Below are positions 17,689 through 26,544 of a stretch of 54,308 nt of DNA, piece by piece. Position numbers and translations under genes: made by a program. Under the pieces are notes generated by a model that worked only from the letters and a program-made list of their open reading frames with translations, made no database searches and had not been told where the DNA came from. The stretch is from Gemmatimonadota bacterium (GTDB lineage Bacteria; Gemmatimonadota; Gemmatimonadetes; Longimicrobiales; Gaopeijiaceae), in the NCBI GenBank assembly GCA_028874995.1, contig JAPPGM010000052.1, forward strand, positions 1-54,308, given 5' to 3'. Position 1 is the first letter of the stretch; the number at the start of each line of letters is the position of its first letter.

Positions 17689-18495
17689 ATGAAAAAACGG
17701 CATGCGACCGGCGCGCTGGCGGGAATCCTCGTCGCGGTCGCCGTGTCGGCTCCGGCGTGGCCGCCGGACGCCGGACCGCGCGGCAACCCGGCGGCGCAGG
17801 CCGGCGACGAAACGGCCGCAGCCCTGGTCGACGTCTGGATCGACGCCCTGGGCGGCATGGAAACGTACAGGAAGCTGCAGAGCGCCTCCTACACCCTCAC
17901 CACGGAGATCTGGGACCCCGAAAGCGGCCGCCTCCGCCGCACCCGCCCCCGCTACGTCACCATCGCCCGCCTCGAGACCGGCGAGGCCGCCCGGATCGAG
18001 CGCTGGGAGGGCAACGACTTCATCCAGCACGGCTTCGACGGCGTCGCGGAGTGGGCGGTCATGAACGGCGAGACGCTCGGCCCCGGCGACAAGGACTACG
18101 ACGAGGCGCGCTACGTCTCCGGCGACGTCTTCTACTGGATCGGCCTCCCCTTCAAGCTGAGGGACCCCGGCGTCTTCCTCCACCACGACGGCACCGACGA
18201 CGAGGGGCGCCACCTGGTGCGCGTCACCTTCGGCGAGGGCGTCGGCGACCACAACGACACCTGGTTCTACACCTTCGAGGACGGTCGCGCGATGCCCGTG
18301 TCGATCGGCTACCGGGAGGAGGGGCGCGAGAACGTCAGCCGCACCTACTGGGAGGACATCCGCGAGGTGGACGGATACCTCTTCACGGGACGGCGCGTGC
18401 ACGTCAACGCGGACGGCAGGATCTGGAAGGTTCTGGTGACGAGCGACTTCGTGCTCAATCCGGAGGTGGATCCGGCGATGTTCAAGGGGCCGTAG
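17689..18495 (+). CDS. Secreted protein of unknown function (possibly DUF6503-like)
   Basis: 268 residues from ATG 17689, with a clear ribosome binding site (GAGGAAGGAGAG). It has a basic start (MKKRH), a hydrophobic stretch (ALAGILVAVAVSAPAW) and a likely signal cleavage site, so it is exported. The mature part has a conserved-looking opening (DVWIDALGGMETYRKLQSASY) and many beta strands with aromatic residues (DTWFYTFEDGRAMPVSIGYRE), in the style of outer-membrane lipoprotein-sorting or DUF6503 proteins found in Bacteroidota and related phyla. This family assignment is a guess. A TATCAT -10-like box lies at 17589-17594 in the 180-base gap upstream. Confidence 0.75.
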   Translation: MKKRHATGALAGILVAVAVSAPAWPPDAGPRGNPAAQAGDETAAALVDVWIDALGGMETYRKLQSASYTLTTEIWDPESGRLRRTRPRYVTIARLETGEAARIERWEGNDFIQHGFDGVAEWAVMNGETLGPGDKDYDEARYVSGDVFYWIGLPFKLRDPGVFLHHDGTDDEGRHLVRVTFGEGVGDHNDTWFYTFEDGRAMPVSIGYREEGRENVSRTYWEDIREVDGYLFTGRRVHVNADGRIWKVLVTSDFVLNPEVDPAMFKGP

Positions 18496-18552
18496 CGGGA
18501 CCCCGGCGACGACTCTCGCGGCATGGGCACGGCGGCGGGGGGACCTTTACCG

Positions 18553-18582
18553 CCAATCTGGCCAGAAAATCTGGCTAGTTTG
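18553..18582. terminator. Hairpin between convergent genes
   Basis: GCCAGA (18561-18566) and TCTGGC (18570-18575) form a perfect stem with an AAA loop, flanked by CCAA and TTTGG that could extend it. It sits between the stop codons of two converging genes and overlaps the stop of the minus-strand gene. No long T-run is present, so termination is uncertain. Confidence 0.35.
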
Positions 18583-20557
18583 GGGGAGTTGCACCGCCCT
18601 GCCTCTCCCTGACCTCGATCTCGAAGACCACCGGCCACAGTTTCCCCGTTACATGGAAGGTGCCGGTTCGCCCGTCGTACGCGATGCCGTTGAACACGGC
18701 GCCCCCGTGGTCCGGCCGCCCGCTCGCCAGCGCCAGCGCTTCGGCGTCCAGTGAACCGGTTACCACCCCGCTCACCCTGTCGATTCGCACGATCTCGTTC
18801 GACCGGTAGATGTTGGCGTAGATGTGCGCTCCGACGCACTCGAGTTCGTTCAGGTTGTGCACCTGGGAGCCGTTGCGCGTGACGGGGATCTCTTCGAGGA
18901 GGTCGAAGGTGTGCGGGTCGCGGCGCTGCAGGGTGTCGCTCCCATCGGACATGAAGAGTGATCGGCCGTCGTGGCAGAGTCCCCATCCCTCCCCTTCGTA
19001 TTCGAGGGTATCCAGCGGCTCGAGCGTCGATGCGTCGTAGACGAAGGCCAGCCCGGCCTTCCAGGTGAGCTGGATCAGGCGGTCGCCGACCCGCGCCAGG
19101 CCCTCCCCGAAGTGCTCGTCCGAGAGGGGACGGCTGAGCAGCACCCGGCCGGAAACGACGTCCACCTGCCGGACCTCCGACCTGCCGTACCGTCCCGTGC
19201 TCTCGAAGAAGATCGAGTCGTGGACGAGGAGTCCCTGGGTGTAGGCGCCCGGGTCGTGCGGCAGGGTGCGCCTGAGTTCGTAGCGAAGTTCCGCCGGAGG
19301 CGGCCAGGGGACGGTCACGGTGAACGCCTGCGTGGCCGAGAGGCCTTCGCCGTCGGTGGCGGTGACCGTCACGGTGGCCCGGCCCTTCGCGACCGCGGTG
19401 ACCGTGACGGAGGCTTCGGCGGCCGAGACGCCGATAACCGAGGTGTCCGAAGACGCGGCCGCGTAGCCGAGCCGGTCCCCGTCGGGATCGCGGAAGTAGT
19501 CCGACGGGTTCACGGCCCCGGTCTCCCCCACCGCAACGGTGTCGGACGGCATCGCGCCGACAGCCAGCGGCGCCCGGTTGGGAACCGTCACGCCGAACGA
19601 CTGCGTGGCCTCGAGCCCTTCCGTGTCGGTGGCCGTCACCGTCACGATGGTCGCACCCCTAGCGAGCGCGGTCACCGAGGCGGCGTCCCCGGAGACGGCG
19701 GCGGCGGCCACCATCGCGTTCGCCACGGCGGCCGAGTACGCGAGCGGGTCCCCATCGGGGTCGTGGAAGTAGCGGGCCAACCCCAGCGTCGTCGTGTCTC
19801 CCACCGACACGATCTCCTCGGGGATCGAACCGACAGGCTCGGGCGCCCGGTTGGGAACCGTCGCGGCGAAGTTCTGTATCGCCGCCAGCCCCCCCGGATC
19901 CGTGGCCGTCACGGTAACGACCGCCATCCCCCTGGCGCCCGCGGCCACGGTCAACACGCTGCCCGCCACCGCGACCGCCGCGACCCCCGCGTCAGAGACC
20001 GCGGCCGCATAGGTCAGTCCCTGCCCGTCGGGATCATCGAAGTAGCCCGACAGCTCCACCGAGGTCGAATCCCCGACCGCGAGTTCGAGCGCCGGAATCA
20101 CGCCCACCGCCGCCGGACTCCGGTTTGGCACGACAACCGGAAAACGCACCTTCGCCGCGAGTCCACCCACGTCGGTGGCGGTCACCGTCACGTACGCGGT
20201 CCCCGGCGCAACCCCTGCGACCGTGACGGTCGCGCCGGCGACCCCGGCCATGGCCACACCCGGATCCGAAGTCTCCGCGGCGTGGACCAGCGCATCACCG
20301 TTCGGATCGTCGAAGCACGCCTCCACCGAGACCGCCTCACCCGCGAAGACGGTCTGCGCGGGAATCACGCCGCAGGAACGCGGCGGCCGGGGATTCTCGC
20401 ATGCCACCACCCACGCGGCGGCAACCGCGAGGGCGAGCGCCGGAAGGGAGACCGGATTCCGGCGGCGGCCCGGGCGGCCGGCCCGCGGAAGGTCACCCCG
20501 GCGTTCGAGCGCCTCCGTCCGCGGGCGACTAGAGATTCGCCATCGTCCCCCGCACAT
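18575..20557 (-). CDS. Lipoprotein with four Ig/cadherin-like repeats fused to glutaminyl-peptide cyclotransferase
   Basis: 660 residues from ATG 20557, which overlaps the end of mdh by 29 bases; earlier in-frame ATGs would overlap more. A long basic leader precedes a hydrophobic stretch ([13 protein letters not shown]) with a lipobox Cys at residue 53. Four repeats of about 91 residues follow (~64-144, 153-235, 243-326, 333-417). Each carries a DPDGD-type acidic loop, VTVTATD and, between repeats, PNR(S/A)P linkers. Residues ~425-655 match plant/bacterial glutaminyl cyclotransferase ([25 protein letters not shown]), which turns N-terminal Gln into pyroglutamate. The acidic loops suggest calcium binding. 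Probably surface- or periplasm-exposed. Confidence 0.85.
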   Translation of the reverse strand: MCGGRWRISSRPRTEALERRGDLPRAGRPGRRRNPVSLPALALAVAAAWVVACENPRPPRSCGVIPAQTVFAGEAVSVEACFDDPNGDALVHAAETSDPGVAMAGVAGATVTVAGVAPGTAYVTVTATDVGGLAAKVRFPVVVPNRSPAAVGVIPALELAVGDSTSVELSGYFDDPDGQGLTYAAAVSDAGVAAVAVAGSVLTVAAGARGMAVVTVTATDPGGLAAIQNFAATVPNRAPEPVGSIPEEIVSVGDTTTLGLARYFHDPDGDPLAYSAAVANAMVAAAAVSGDAASVTALARGATIVTVTATDTEGLEATQSFGVTVPNRAPLAVGAMPSDTVAVGETGAVNPSDYFRDPDGDRLGYAAASSDTSVIGVSAAEASVTVTAVAKGRATVTVTATDGEGLSATQAFTVTVPWPPPAELRYELRRTLPHDPGAYTQGLLVHDSIFFESTGRYGRSEVRQVDVVSGRVLLSRPLSDEHFGEGLARVGDRLIQLTWKAGLAFVYDASTLEPLDTLEYEGEGWGLCHDGRSLFMSDGSDTLQRRDPHTFDLLEEIPVTRNGSQVHNLNELECVGAHIYANIYRSNEIVRIDRVSGVVTGSLDAEALALASGRPDHGGAVFNGIAYDGRTGTFHVTGKLWPVVFEIEVRERQGGATPPN

Positions 20558-21452
20558 GGTCCGCGCTCCTCGCCAGCGCCGCGGCCTCGTCATCGGTAAG
20601 CGGAACCTCGACAATCTCCTGCAGCCCGCCCTCGCCCAGCTTGCAGGGCACGCCCAGGTAGATCCCCCGCTGGCCGTACTCGCCCTCTAGGTACGCCGCC
20701 GCCGGGAGAATCCTGCGTTTGTTCCTGACGATCGACTCGGCCATCTGCACCGCCGCCGCCGAGGGCGCGTAGTAGGCGCTGCCGGTCTTGAGGTAGCCCA
20801 CGATCTCCGCCCCGCCGTTGCGGGTACGCTCGATCAGCGCTTCCAGGCGATCGGGCGCGATCAGGCGCGACACGGGGATCCCGCTCACCGCCGTGTATGA
20901 GACCAGCGGCACCATGGTGTCGCCGTGCCCGCCCAGCACCATCGCCTGGATGTCCTCCACGCTCACGTCCAGCTCCATCGCGATGAAGGCGCGGAAGCGG
21001 GCGGTGTCGAGAACCCCCGCCATGCCGATCACCCGCTCGCGCGGGAATCCGGTCGTCTCCTTGGCGACGTAGGCCATCACGTCGAGGGGGTTCGAGACCA
21101 CGATCACCACCGAGTCGGGCGCCACCCGCGCGATCTGCTCGCTCACCGAGCGCACGATCCCGGCGTTGGTGCGCAGCAGGTCGTCGCGGCTCATGCCCGG
21201 CTTGCGCGCAATCCCCGCCGTTACGATGAAGAGGTCGGACCCCTCGGCGGGACCGTAGTCGTTGGCCCCGGTCACCCGCGTGTCGAAACCCTCCACGGGG
21301 GCGCTCTCCCACTGGTCGAGCCCCTTCCCCTGCGGAATTCCATCGATGATGTCGATGAGGACGACCTCCTGGCACAACTCCTTCTCGGCAAGGCGCTGGG
21401 CACAGACTTCTCCCACATGTCCGGCGCCGACTACGGTGATCTTTCTGGCCAT
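20529..21452 (-). CDS. mdh: Malate dehydrogenase (LDH-like type)
   Basis: 307 residues. It has the Rossmann motif [16 protein letters not shown], the NAD-selecting Asp in VVLIDIIDG, and the substrate Arg residues in [14 protein letters not shown] (the Arg in ARKPG marks malate rather than lactate specificity). The third Arg is in DTARFR and the catalytic His in [10 protein letters not shown]. It interconverts malate and oxaloacetate in the TCA cycle. A GGAGAAA ribosome binding site precedes ATG 21452. It lies 80 bases after moaA on the same strand. Confidence 0.96.
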   Translation of the reverse strand: MARKITVVGAGHVGEVCAQRLAEKELCQEVVLIDIIDGIPQGKGLDQWESAPVEGFDTRVTGANDYGPAEGSDLFIVTAGIARKPGMSRDDLLRTNAGIVRSVSEQIARVAPDSVVIVVSNPLDVMAYVAKETTGFPRERVIGMAGVLDTARFRAFIAMELDVSVEDIQAMVLGGHGDTMVPLVSYTAVSGIPVSRLIAPDRLEALIERTRNGGAEIVGYLKTGSAYYAPSAAAVQMAESIVRNKRRILPAAAYLEGEYGQRGIYLGVPCKLGEGGLQEIVEVPLTDDEAAALARSADHVRGTMANL

Positions 21453-21532
21453 CTAGCGGTTTCTCCATCGGGTTGGAAGCGAAAAAGGTACGGTCGCGAC
21501 GGGGTCCGGCGCCGATTGTCGGCCGGGTGTCT

Positions 21533-22567
21533 TCATCCGCCCGTCTGCGAAAGGGCGATCAGCCCACCCGAACCTTCCGTGGAGCCCTGCACCAGCAGGT
21601 GCTTTTCGGGCTTGATGCGAAGCGTTTCGTTGATCAGGGGCTCCAGCGCCTCCCCACGCCTCAGGGCGTCCCGGAGCGGGGTCTGGATCGTGCCGAAGAG
21701 GCAGGGGCGGAGCTGTCCGTCGGCCGTGAGCCGCATGCGGTTGCAGCGGCTGCAGAAGTTGTGGCTCATCGGCGTGATGACCCCGATGGTGCCCTGGGCG
21801 CCGGGAAAGCTGTAGTACGTCGCCGGGCCGTTGCCGGGCGGACCGGGGACGGGCTCGAGGGCGTCCACCCCGGCCACGCGGGAGAGAGCCTCGTCGCAGG
21901 AGAGAAAGTTGGACGCGCTCAGCTCCAGATTCGACTCCGTCGGCATGACTTCGATGAAACGCACGTGGAGGGGGCGGTCACGGGAGAGTTCGGCGAAGTC
22001 GGGTACTTCGTCGTCGTTCTGCCCGCGCATGAGCACCACGTTGATCTTGATCGGGTCGAAGTCGACCGCGTGCGCCGCGTCGAGACCCTCCATGATCCGG
22101 GCCAGCGTCCCCGGACGGCGCGCGATGGCGTCGGCACGGTCGGGGCGCAGCGAATCGAGCGAAATGTTCACCCGGCTGATGCCCGCATCCCGGAGCCGCT
22201 TCGCGACCGGCGCCAGCAGCACCGCGTTCGTGGAAAGCGCGATGTCCTCGATCCCGGGGACCGCCGCGAGCAGGTCCACCAGCCGCGGGAGGTCCTTTCG
22301 AACCAGCGGCTCCCCTCCGGTGAGGCGGAGACGTTTGAGCCCCATGTCGGCCATCACCCTGACGATTTCGGCAATCTCCTCGTAGGTGAGGATTTCGCCG
22401 CGGCGCAGCCAGGGGAGTCCCTCTTCCGGCATGCAGTAGACGCAACGCAGGTTGCACTTGTCCGTAACCGAGATGCGCAGGTACTCGATGCGGCGCCCGA
22501 AACCGTCCACCATGTCGCGGGCCGTTCCGTTCGAGGCTGCCCGGACCCCGGGCATCGCGTAGCTCAT
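21533..22567 (-). CDS. moaA: GTP 3',8-cyclase (molybdopterin synthesis)
   Basis: 344 residues. The ATG at 22567 overlaps the moaE stop (ATGA) and is preferred over an upstream frame extension that runs through moaE. The radical-SAM cluster motif is CNLRCVYC, the second [4Fe-4S] cluster uses CSRCNRMRLTADGQLRPC, and the LTGGEPLVRKDL SAM-binding loop is present. The protein ends in Gly-Gly, as MoaA proteins do for the radical mechanism. It starts molybdenum cofactor synthesis by converting GTP to 3',8-cyclo-GTP. MoaC is not encoded nearby. Confidence 0.96.
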   Translation of the reverse strand: MSYAMPGVRAASNGTARDMVDGFGRRIEYLRISVTDKCNLRCVYCMPEEGLPWLRRGEILTYEEIAEIVRVMADMGLKRLRLTGGEPLVRKDLPRLVDLLAAVPGIEDIALSTNAVLLAPVAKRLRDAGISRVNISLDSLRPDRADAIARRPGTLARIMEGLDAAHAVDFDPIKINVVLMRGQNDDEVPDFAELSRDRPLHVRFIEVMPTESNLELSASNFLSCDEALSRVAGVDALEPVPGPPGNGPATYYSFPGAQGTIGVITPMSHNFCSRCNRMRLTADGQLRPCLFGTIQTPLRDALRRGEALEPLINETLRIKPEKHLLVQGSTEGSGGLIALSQTGG

Positions 22568-23070
22568 CGGCCGAGCGTCCCTCCCGGTACCCGGCCGGCA
22601 AGGGCGTCCGCTCCGAGTTCCGCTCCGCCGACTTCCATGGGCACCTGCCCCTCCAGCCACTCGGCTTCGCCGTCCAGGTATCTTTCGCGCTTCCAGACCG
22701 GCAGCCGCTTCTTGATCTCCTCGATCACGTACCGCGCCGCGTCGAAGGCCTCCGCCCGGTGGGGCGTGGAAACCGCGATTGCCACGCTGACCTCGCCTAC
22801 CGCCAGCTCCCCCAGCCGGTGTACCGCGGCGATGCGGTCGGTCCCGGCGCGGGCTCCGGCCTCGGCAACGATCGCCGCCAACTGCTCCCGCGCCATCTCG
22901 GCGTATCCCTCATACTCCATGCCGCCGACCGGACGCCCCTCGTTGCAGTTGCGGACCGTGCCCAGAAAGAGCGCCACGGCTCCGTCCTCCGGCGCGCCGA
23001 CCCGTTCCACGACGATGGAAGGATCGATGGGGTCTGTGGTTATGTCGCTACTGGTCATTTTCTGCGCCAA
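22564..23070 (-). CDS. moaE: Molybdopterin synthase catalytic subunit
   Basis: 168 residues; the ATG at 23070 or at 23058 could be used. MoaE features include GAVALFLGTVRNCNEG, VGGMEYEGYAEMA, AVHRLGELAVGEVSVAIAVS and the active-site Lys in IKKRLPVWKRE. With MoaD it inserts two sulfurs into precursor Z. The C-terminal 25 residues after WLEGQVP are Gly/Ala-rich and probably disordered. It is coupled to moaA by a 4-base overlap and follows moaD by 6 bases. Confidence 0.94.
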   Translation of the reverse strand: MAQKMTSSDITTDPIDPSIVVERVGAPEDGAVALFLGTVRNCNEGRPVGGMEYEGYAEMAREQLAAIVAEAGARAGTDRIAAVHRLGELAVGEVSVAIAVSTPHRAEAFDAARYVIEEIKKRLPVWKRERYLDGEAEWLEGQVPMEVGGAELGADALAGRVPGGTLGR

Positions 23071-23076
23071 ACCGTC

Positions 23077-23322
23077 TCACCCCCCGGCAACGGGGGGGAT
23101 CAGGGCCACTTCGTCTCCGTCCGACAGTTCGCTGCCGACGTGAGCATAGCTGCGGTTGACCGCGACGGCAGGGGCGGACGGAAGGTCGGCCCAACCGCCA
23201 CCACGGGCCCGCAACTCAGAAAGAAGTGTGCCCACGGTGGCGCGATCCGGCAAGGAGACGAGGGTACTTGCCTGGCCGACCCGCTCCCGGTGAGCTGCAA
23301 AGAAAAGGACCGTGACCTCCAC
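23077..23322 (-). CDS. moaD: Molybdopterin synthase sulfur carrier subunit
   Basis: 81 residues of ubiquitin-like fold: hydrophobic first strand (VTVLFFAAHRERVG), VAVNRSYA in the middle, DGDEVALIPPVAGG at the end. The terminal Gly-Gly is the site of thiocarboxylation. It is the first gene of the moaD-moaE-moaA group, 27 bases after the HU gene on the same strand. Confidence 0.93.
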   Translation of the reverse strand: MEVTVLFFAAHRERVGQASTLVSLPDRATVGTLLSELRARGGGWADLPSAPAVAVNRSYAHVGSELSDGDEVALIPPVAGG

Positions 23323-23349
23323 CGGGCAAAGGTGCGGATTCGCGGCCGC

Positions 23350-23667
23350 CTAGCCGGCCCCGGTCGACCGGCCGTCGGACGCCTCGAGGCGCGCAACCCG
23401 GGCGCGCAGATGCTTGGACGGCTTGAAAACCGGTGACACGCGGGCGGGAACCTGCACCGGCTCGCCCGTTCTGGGATTCCTCGCCACGCGTGCCTTGCGG
23501 TGACGCACCTTGAAGGTGCCGAAGCCACGTATCTCAATTCCGTTCCCCTGCGCGAGCGCCTGCTTTACCGCATTCAGGAATCCATCGACCACCAGGGCGC
23601 ATTCCTTCTTGGTCAGACCTGGGCCGATCGCCTCGGCTACCTGCTCAACGAGATCCGCTTTCGTCAT
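23350..23667 (-). CDS. HU/IHF family DNA-binding protein
   Basis: 105 residues from ATG 23667, preceded by GGAGGGGC. Motifs include MTKADLVEQVAEA, ALAQGNGIEIRGFGTFKVRHRKARVARNPRTGE and PVFKPSK. The conserved Pro in the DNA-intercalating arm (ARNPRTGE) is present. After the canonical end (LRARV) there is a short extra tail of about 14 polar residues. The frame is open for 53 codons further upstream, but those codons overlap the promoter region and show no conservation. Whether it is a homodimeric HU or an IHF-type subunit is not clear by eye. Confidence 0.93.
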   Translation of the reverse strand: MTKADLVEQVAEAIGPGLTKKECALVVDGFLNAVKQALAQGNGIEIRGFGTFKVRHRKARVARNPRTGEPVQVPARVSPVFKPSKHLRARVARLEASDGRSTGAG

Positions 23668-23781
23668 TGCCCCTCCTCCGAGCCGGCGCCCAAGGCGCCC
23701 ATGTTGGCTGCTCCGCCCCTCTCGCTGGAACGAGTTGGCTGTTTGTGTTCGGTCGTTACGTACCGCTCGTTGTCGGTCGGT

Positions 23782-23810
23782 AAGTAACAGAGTTGCGTAC
23801 CCAACGTCAA
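23782..23810 (-). promoter_or_regulatory. Possible promoter of the HU gene
   Basis: TTGACG (23805-23810, minus strand), a 17-base spacer and TTACTT (23782-23787). The -35 is good, the -10 weak. It lies about 115 bases before the ATG and overlaps the last codons of carA, so HU and the moa genes may have their own transcript in addition to read-through from carA. Confidence 0.4.
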
Positions 23811-24991
23811 GTCGGACAAGGATCACCCCGTTCGGCGCGTGCGCGTGCGCGTGCCGCCATCAAGGTCACGAAATCGTTGAAAAGATAGCGGCTGTCGTGG
23901 GGTCCGGGCGCCGCTTCCGGGTGGTACTGGACCGCCATGACGGGCAGCCTCACGTGGGAGACCCCGGCGACCGTACCGTCGTAGAGGTTGCTGTGCGTGA
24001 CCCTGAGGCCGGGCGCGCCGGGCACTTCATCCCCTTCCCCGCCCCTCACCGCAAAACCGTGATTCTGGGAGGTGATCTCGACCGTCCTCAGGTCATGGTT
24101 CATGACCGGGTGGTTTCCGCCGTGATGGCCGAAGGGGAGCTTGAAGGTCTCCGCCCCGAAGGCCCTGGCGATGAGCTGGTGACCGAGGCAGATCCCGAAC
24201 ACCGGGATCCCGCTCCCGGCGACCTCGATGATCGTCTCCGCAACCCGTTCCACCGCGGCCGGGTCGCCCGGTCCGTTGGAGAGGAAGAGACCGTCCGGAT
24301 TCAGCGCGAGAACCTCGGCGGTATCCGCTTCCGACGGCAGCACGGTGACGCGGCAGCCGCGCTCGGAGAGGAGGCGCGGCGAACTTGCCTTGACCCCGAA
24401 GTCGAAAGCGGCCACGTGGTATTCCTCCCTTCCGACCGCCGGGACCACATAGCGGCTGTCGGTGGAGACACCGCATGCCAGCTCCAGGCCCTCCATCTTC
24501 GGGTGGGCGAGAATGCGTTCGCGGAGCTCTGCCTCCTGCACACTCTCCGGCGCGATTCCCGCGCGCATGGCGCCCTCGTTGCGGATGTGGCGGGTGAGCG
24601 CCCGGGTATCCACGTCACGGATTCCCACCACCCCGTGACGGCGGAGGTAGTCTTCCAGCGTGTCCCGGCTCCGCCAGGAGCTCGGTGCGCGCGAAGCCTC
24701 CCGTACGATGAAACCTGCAACCTGGGGTCGAACCGACTCCACATCTTCGGCGTTGGTCCCGTAGTTGCCGATCAGGGGATAGGTCATGGTGACCAGCTGT
24801 CCCGCGTAGGAGGGGTCGGTGAGCACCTCCTGGTAGCCAGTCATCGAGGTGTTGAAGACCACTTCGCCGAGTGCAACGCCACGGACGCCGAGCGAATGTC
24901 CATCGAAGCGGCGGCCATCCTCGAGGAGGAGGCAGGCGGGCTCCGGTGCGGCGGGGCGGGGGTTTCTTCCGGATGGCAAGGGCGGGGTCAT
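23807..24991 (-). CDS. carA: Carbamoyl-phosphate synthase small (glutaminase) subunit
   Basis: 394 residues from ATG 24991; an in-frame ATG at 25015 is possible but would lie between a -35 and -10 element. The N-terminal CarA domain shows LLLEDGRRFDGHSLG, GEVVFNTSMTGYQEVLTDPSY and TYPLIGNYG. The class I amidotransferase has the nucleophile Cys in GICLGHQ and the His/Glu pair in HPEAAPGPHDS. It supplies ammonia for carbamoyl phosphate in pyrimidine and arginine synthesis. carB is not next to it; HU follows downstream, which is an unusual neighbourhood. Confidence 0.96.
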   Translation of the reverse strand: MTPPLPSGRNPRPAAPEPACLLLEDGRRFDGHSLGVRGVALGEVVFNTSMTGYQEVLTDPSYAGQLVTMTYPLIGNYGTNAEDVESVRPQVAGFIVREASRAPSSWRSRDTLEDYLRRHGVVGIRDVDTRALTRHIRNEGAMRAGIAPESVQEAELRERILAHPKMEGLELACGVSTDSRYVVPAVGREEYHVAAFDFGVKASSPRLLSERGCRVTVLPSEADTAEVLALNPDGLFLSNGPGDPAAVERVAETIIEVAGSGIPVFGICLGHQLIARAFGAETFKLPFGHHGGNHPVMNHDLRTVEITSQNHGFAVRGGEGDEVPGAPGLRVTHSNLYDGTVAGVSHVRLPVMAVQYHPEAAPGPHDSRYLFNDFVTLMAARARARAERGDPCPT

Positions 24992-24998
24992 CGTGATG

Positions 24999-25026
24999 AA
25001 TCTAGTGGGGGGCATTCGGGCGTCAA
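24999..25026 (-). promoter_or_regulatory. Predicted carA promoter giving a leaderless transcript
   Basis: On the minus strand TTGACG (25021-25026), a 16-base spacer and TAGATT (24999-25004, 4 of 6 matches). Only 7 bases (CATCACG) separate the -10 from ATG 24991, which places the expected transcription start at or one base before the A of the start codon. No Shine-Dalgarno sequence precedes this ATG. Confidence 0.5.
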
Positions 25027-25118
25027 CGGCAACCTCGGCGACTCGCTATCTTCCCGACAGGGGACGCGGTGCCCGACCGGCGTCGCCCCGAACCCGTGCG
25101 GGAACCGGAGGGAAGCGC

Positions 25119-25697
25119 ATGGCGACAGATCCGCCGCTGGTCTTCGTCCACGCGGACGAGTCATGTCTGGGCAACCAGTTCGCCGGGCGCGACCGTCCCG
25201 GGGGAGCGGCCGTTCTGCTGGAACACTGGAGGGACGGTACGTGGAAGCGCCGCGACCTGTGGACTTCCGATCCGTCCACGACCAACAACCGCATGGCCAT
25301 CACCAGCGCCCTCCTGGCCCTCGGTGCCCTCCGCGGCCGCTGCAGGGTCGTTTTCGTCTCCGATTCCCAATACCTGGTGAAAGGGGCGTCCGAATGGATG
25401 CCCGGGTGGAAGCGGAAGGGGTGGAAACGGAAGGGCGGCCCGATCGAGAACCTGGACCTGTGGCGGCGTCTGGACCGGATCGCCGCCCGCCACGACGTGA
25501 GGTGGGAGTGGATACGCGGGCACGCGGGTGATCCCAGGAACGAGTACGTGAACGACCTTGCGCAAAAGGCCGCCCGGGAGCTGTCGGCGGCACCCGAACC
25601 GGTGCCCTCGGGGTTCGGTGACTGGCTCGAGGAGCAGCGCGACGAGAAGGAGCGCTACTTCGACTACTTCGAATTTGCCCCGCCGGCCGAGGAATAG
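25119..25697 (+). CDS. RNase HI homologue with two catalytic acids replaced
   Basis: 192 residues from ATG 25119, with GGAGGGAAG upstream. The fold is clearly RNase HI: ADESCLGN, TTNNRM, VVFVSDSQYLVKGASEW, GWKRKGG, LWRRLD, WEWIRGHAGDPRNE. Against the Escherichia coli enzyme, Asp10 (here Asp13), Asp70 (Asp82) and His124 (His135) are kept, but Glu48 is Ala60 and Asp134 aligns with Asn145. The usual two-metal site is therefore incomplete. A C-terminal extension of ~40 residues is acidic and aromatic (EERYFDYFEF-like). It may be a low-activity RNase H, use a changed metal site, or bind RNA-DNA hybrids without cutting. Confidence 0.85.
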   Translation: MATDPPLVFVHADESCLGNQFAGRDRPGGAAVLLEHWRDGTWKRRDLWTSDPSTTNNRMAITSALLALGALRGRCRVVFVSDSQYLVKGASEWMPGWKRKGWKRKGGPIENLDLWRRLDRIAARHDVRWEWIRGHAGDPRNEYVNDLAQKAARELSAAPEPVPSGFGDWLEEQRDEKERYFDYFEFAPPAEE

Positions 25698-25762
25698 GAG
25701 ACCAGCGGGCAGGAGACTGGGAAAGGGTGCGCGCAGCCTAACCTAACTGCCAGCACAAACTG

Positions 25763-26530
25763 CTAGCACTTCGCCGCCGTGTGCCGGACGCAGCCGTAGC
25801 CGAACTCGGCCGTCATGGCCGCAACGACAGCCGGCGCGACGGCGACCGGGGCGACTTCACGCCGCAGCAGCCGACTGAGGCTCGTGACGGGGCGGCCGCG
25901 CAGCCCGCACGGGACGATCGTATCGAAATACGACAGGTCGGTGTTCGCGTTGACGGCAAAGCCGTGTGATGTGATCCACCCCGACGACACCCGGATCCCG
26001 ATGGCCGCGACCTTGGCGTCCCGCGCCCACACCCCCGTCGCGCTCTCGTCGCGCCGGCCCGCGATACCGAAGGCGCCCAGCGCCCGGATGAGCACCTGTT
26101 CCAGACTGCGCAGATACGCGTGGAGGTCCGTGCGGTCCGGTTTGAGGTCCAGGATCGGGTAGCCGACCAGCTGTCCCGGTCCGTGATAGGTCACGTCGCC
26201 GCCGCGCCCCGCTTCGTACACTTCGATGCCCCGCGCGGAGAGCTCGCCGGGGGACAGGAGGATGTGGGCGCGGCCGCCGCGCGACCCCAGCGTGATGACG
26301 TGGGGATGTTCCAGCAGGAGCAGGGTGTCGGGGATCTCGCCCCTTCTGCGCCGGTCCACGAGGGCGGCCTGGAGCTGCTGCGCCTCCCGGTAGCCGGTCG
26401 GCGGCAGGGATCGCACCGCGAGGGTGCGGTCCTTCCACGGTGCCGGCGCGGACGACGGCGCGTCCGGCGGCCCCATCACGGTGTCCGGCGCGCGCCGTGT
26501 CGTTGCCACGACATCCTCCTCCCGCGCCAC
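25763..26530 (-). CDS. lipB: Octanoyl-[acyl carrier protein]:protein N-octanoyltransferase
   Basis: 255 residues. LipB hallmarks are LLLEHPHVITLGSRGG, RGGDVTYHGPGQLVGYPILDL, the Lys in DAKVAAIGIRVS, HGFAVNANTDLSYFDTIVPCGL (active-site Cys) and VTSLSRLL. It moves octanoate from ACP to lipoyl domains, the first step of de novo lipoylation. The first ~35 residues are Pro/Ala-rich and not part of the fold, so the true start may be internal. It follows the E2 gene by 14 bases, and that E2 carries the lipoyl lysine it would modify. lipA is not in the window. Confidence 0.95.
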   Translation of the reverse strand: MAREEDVVATTRRAPDTVMGPPDAPSSAPAPWKDRTLAVRSLPPTGYREAQQLQAALVDRRRRGEIPDTLLLLEHPHVITLGSRGGRAHILLSPGELSARGIEVYEAGRGGDVTYHGPGQLVGYPILDLKPDRTDLHAYLRSLEQVLIRALGAFGIAGRRDESATGVWARDAKVAAIGIRVSSGWITSHGFAVNANTDLSYFDTIVPCGLRGRPVTSLSRLLRREVAPVAVAPAVVAAMTAEFGYGCVRHTAAKC

Positions 26531-26544
26531 GCGGGCGCGCGCCG

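Noticed and set aside
21473-23143. Long plus-strand reading frame (556 codons) opposite moaA and moaE
   Set aside because: The minus strand has clear MoaA, MoaE and MoaD proteins with cluster cysteines and Gly-Gly ends; the plus frame has no recognisable domain.
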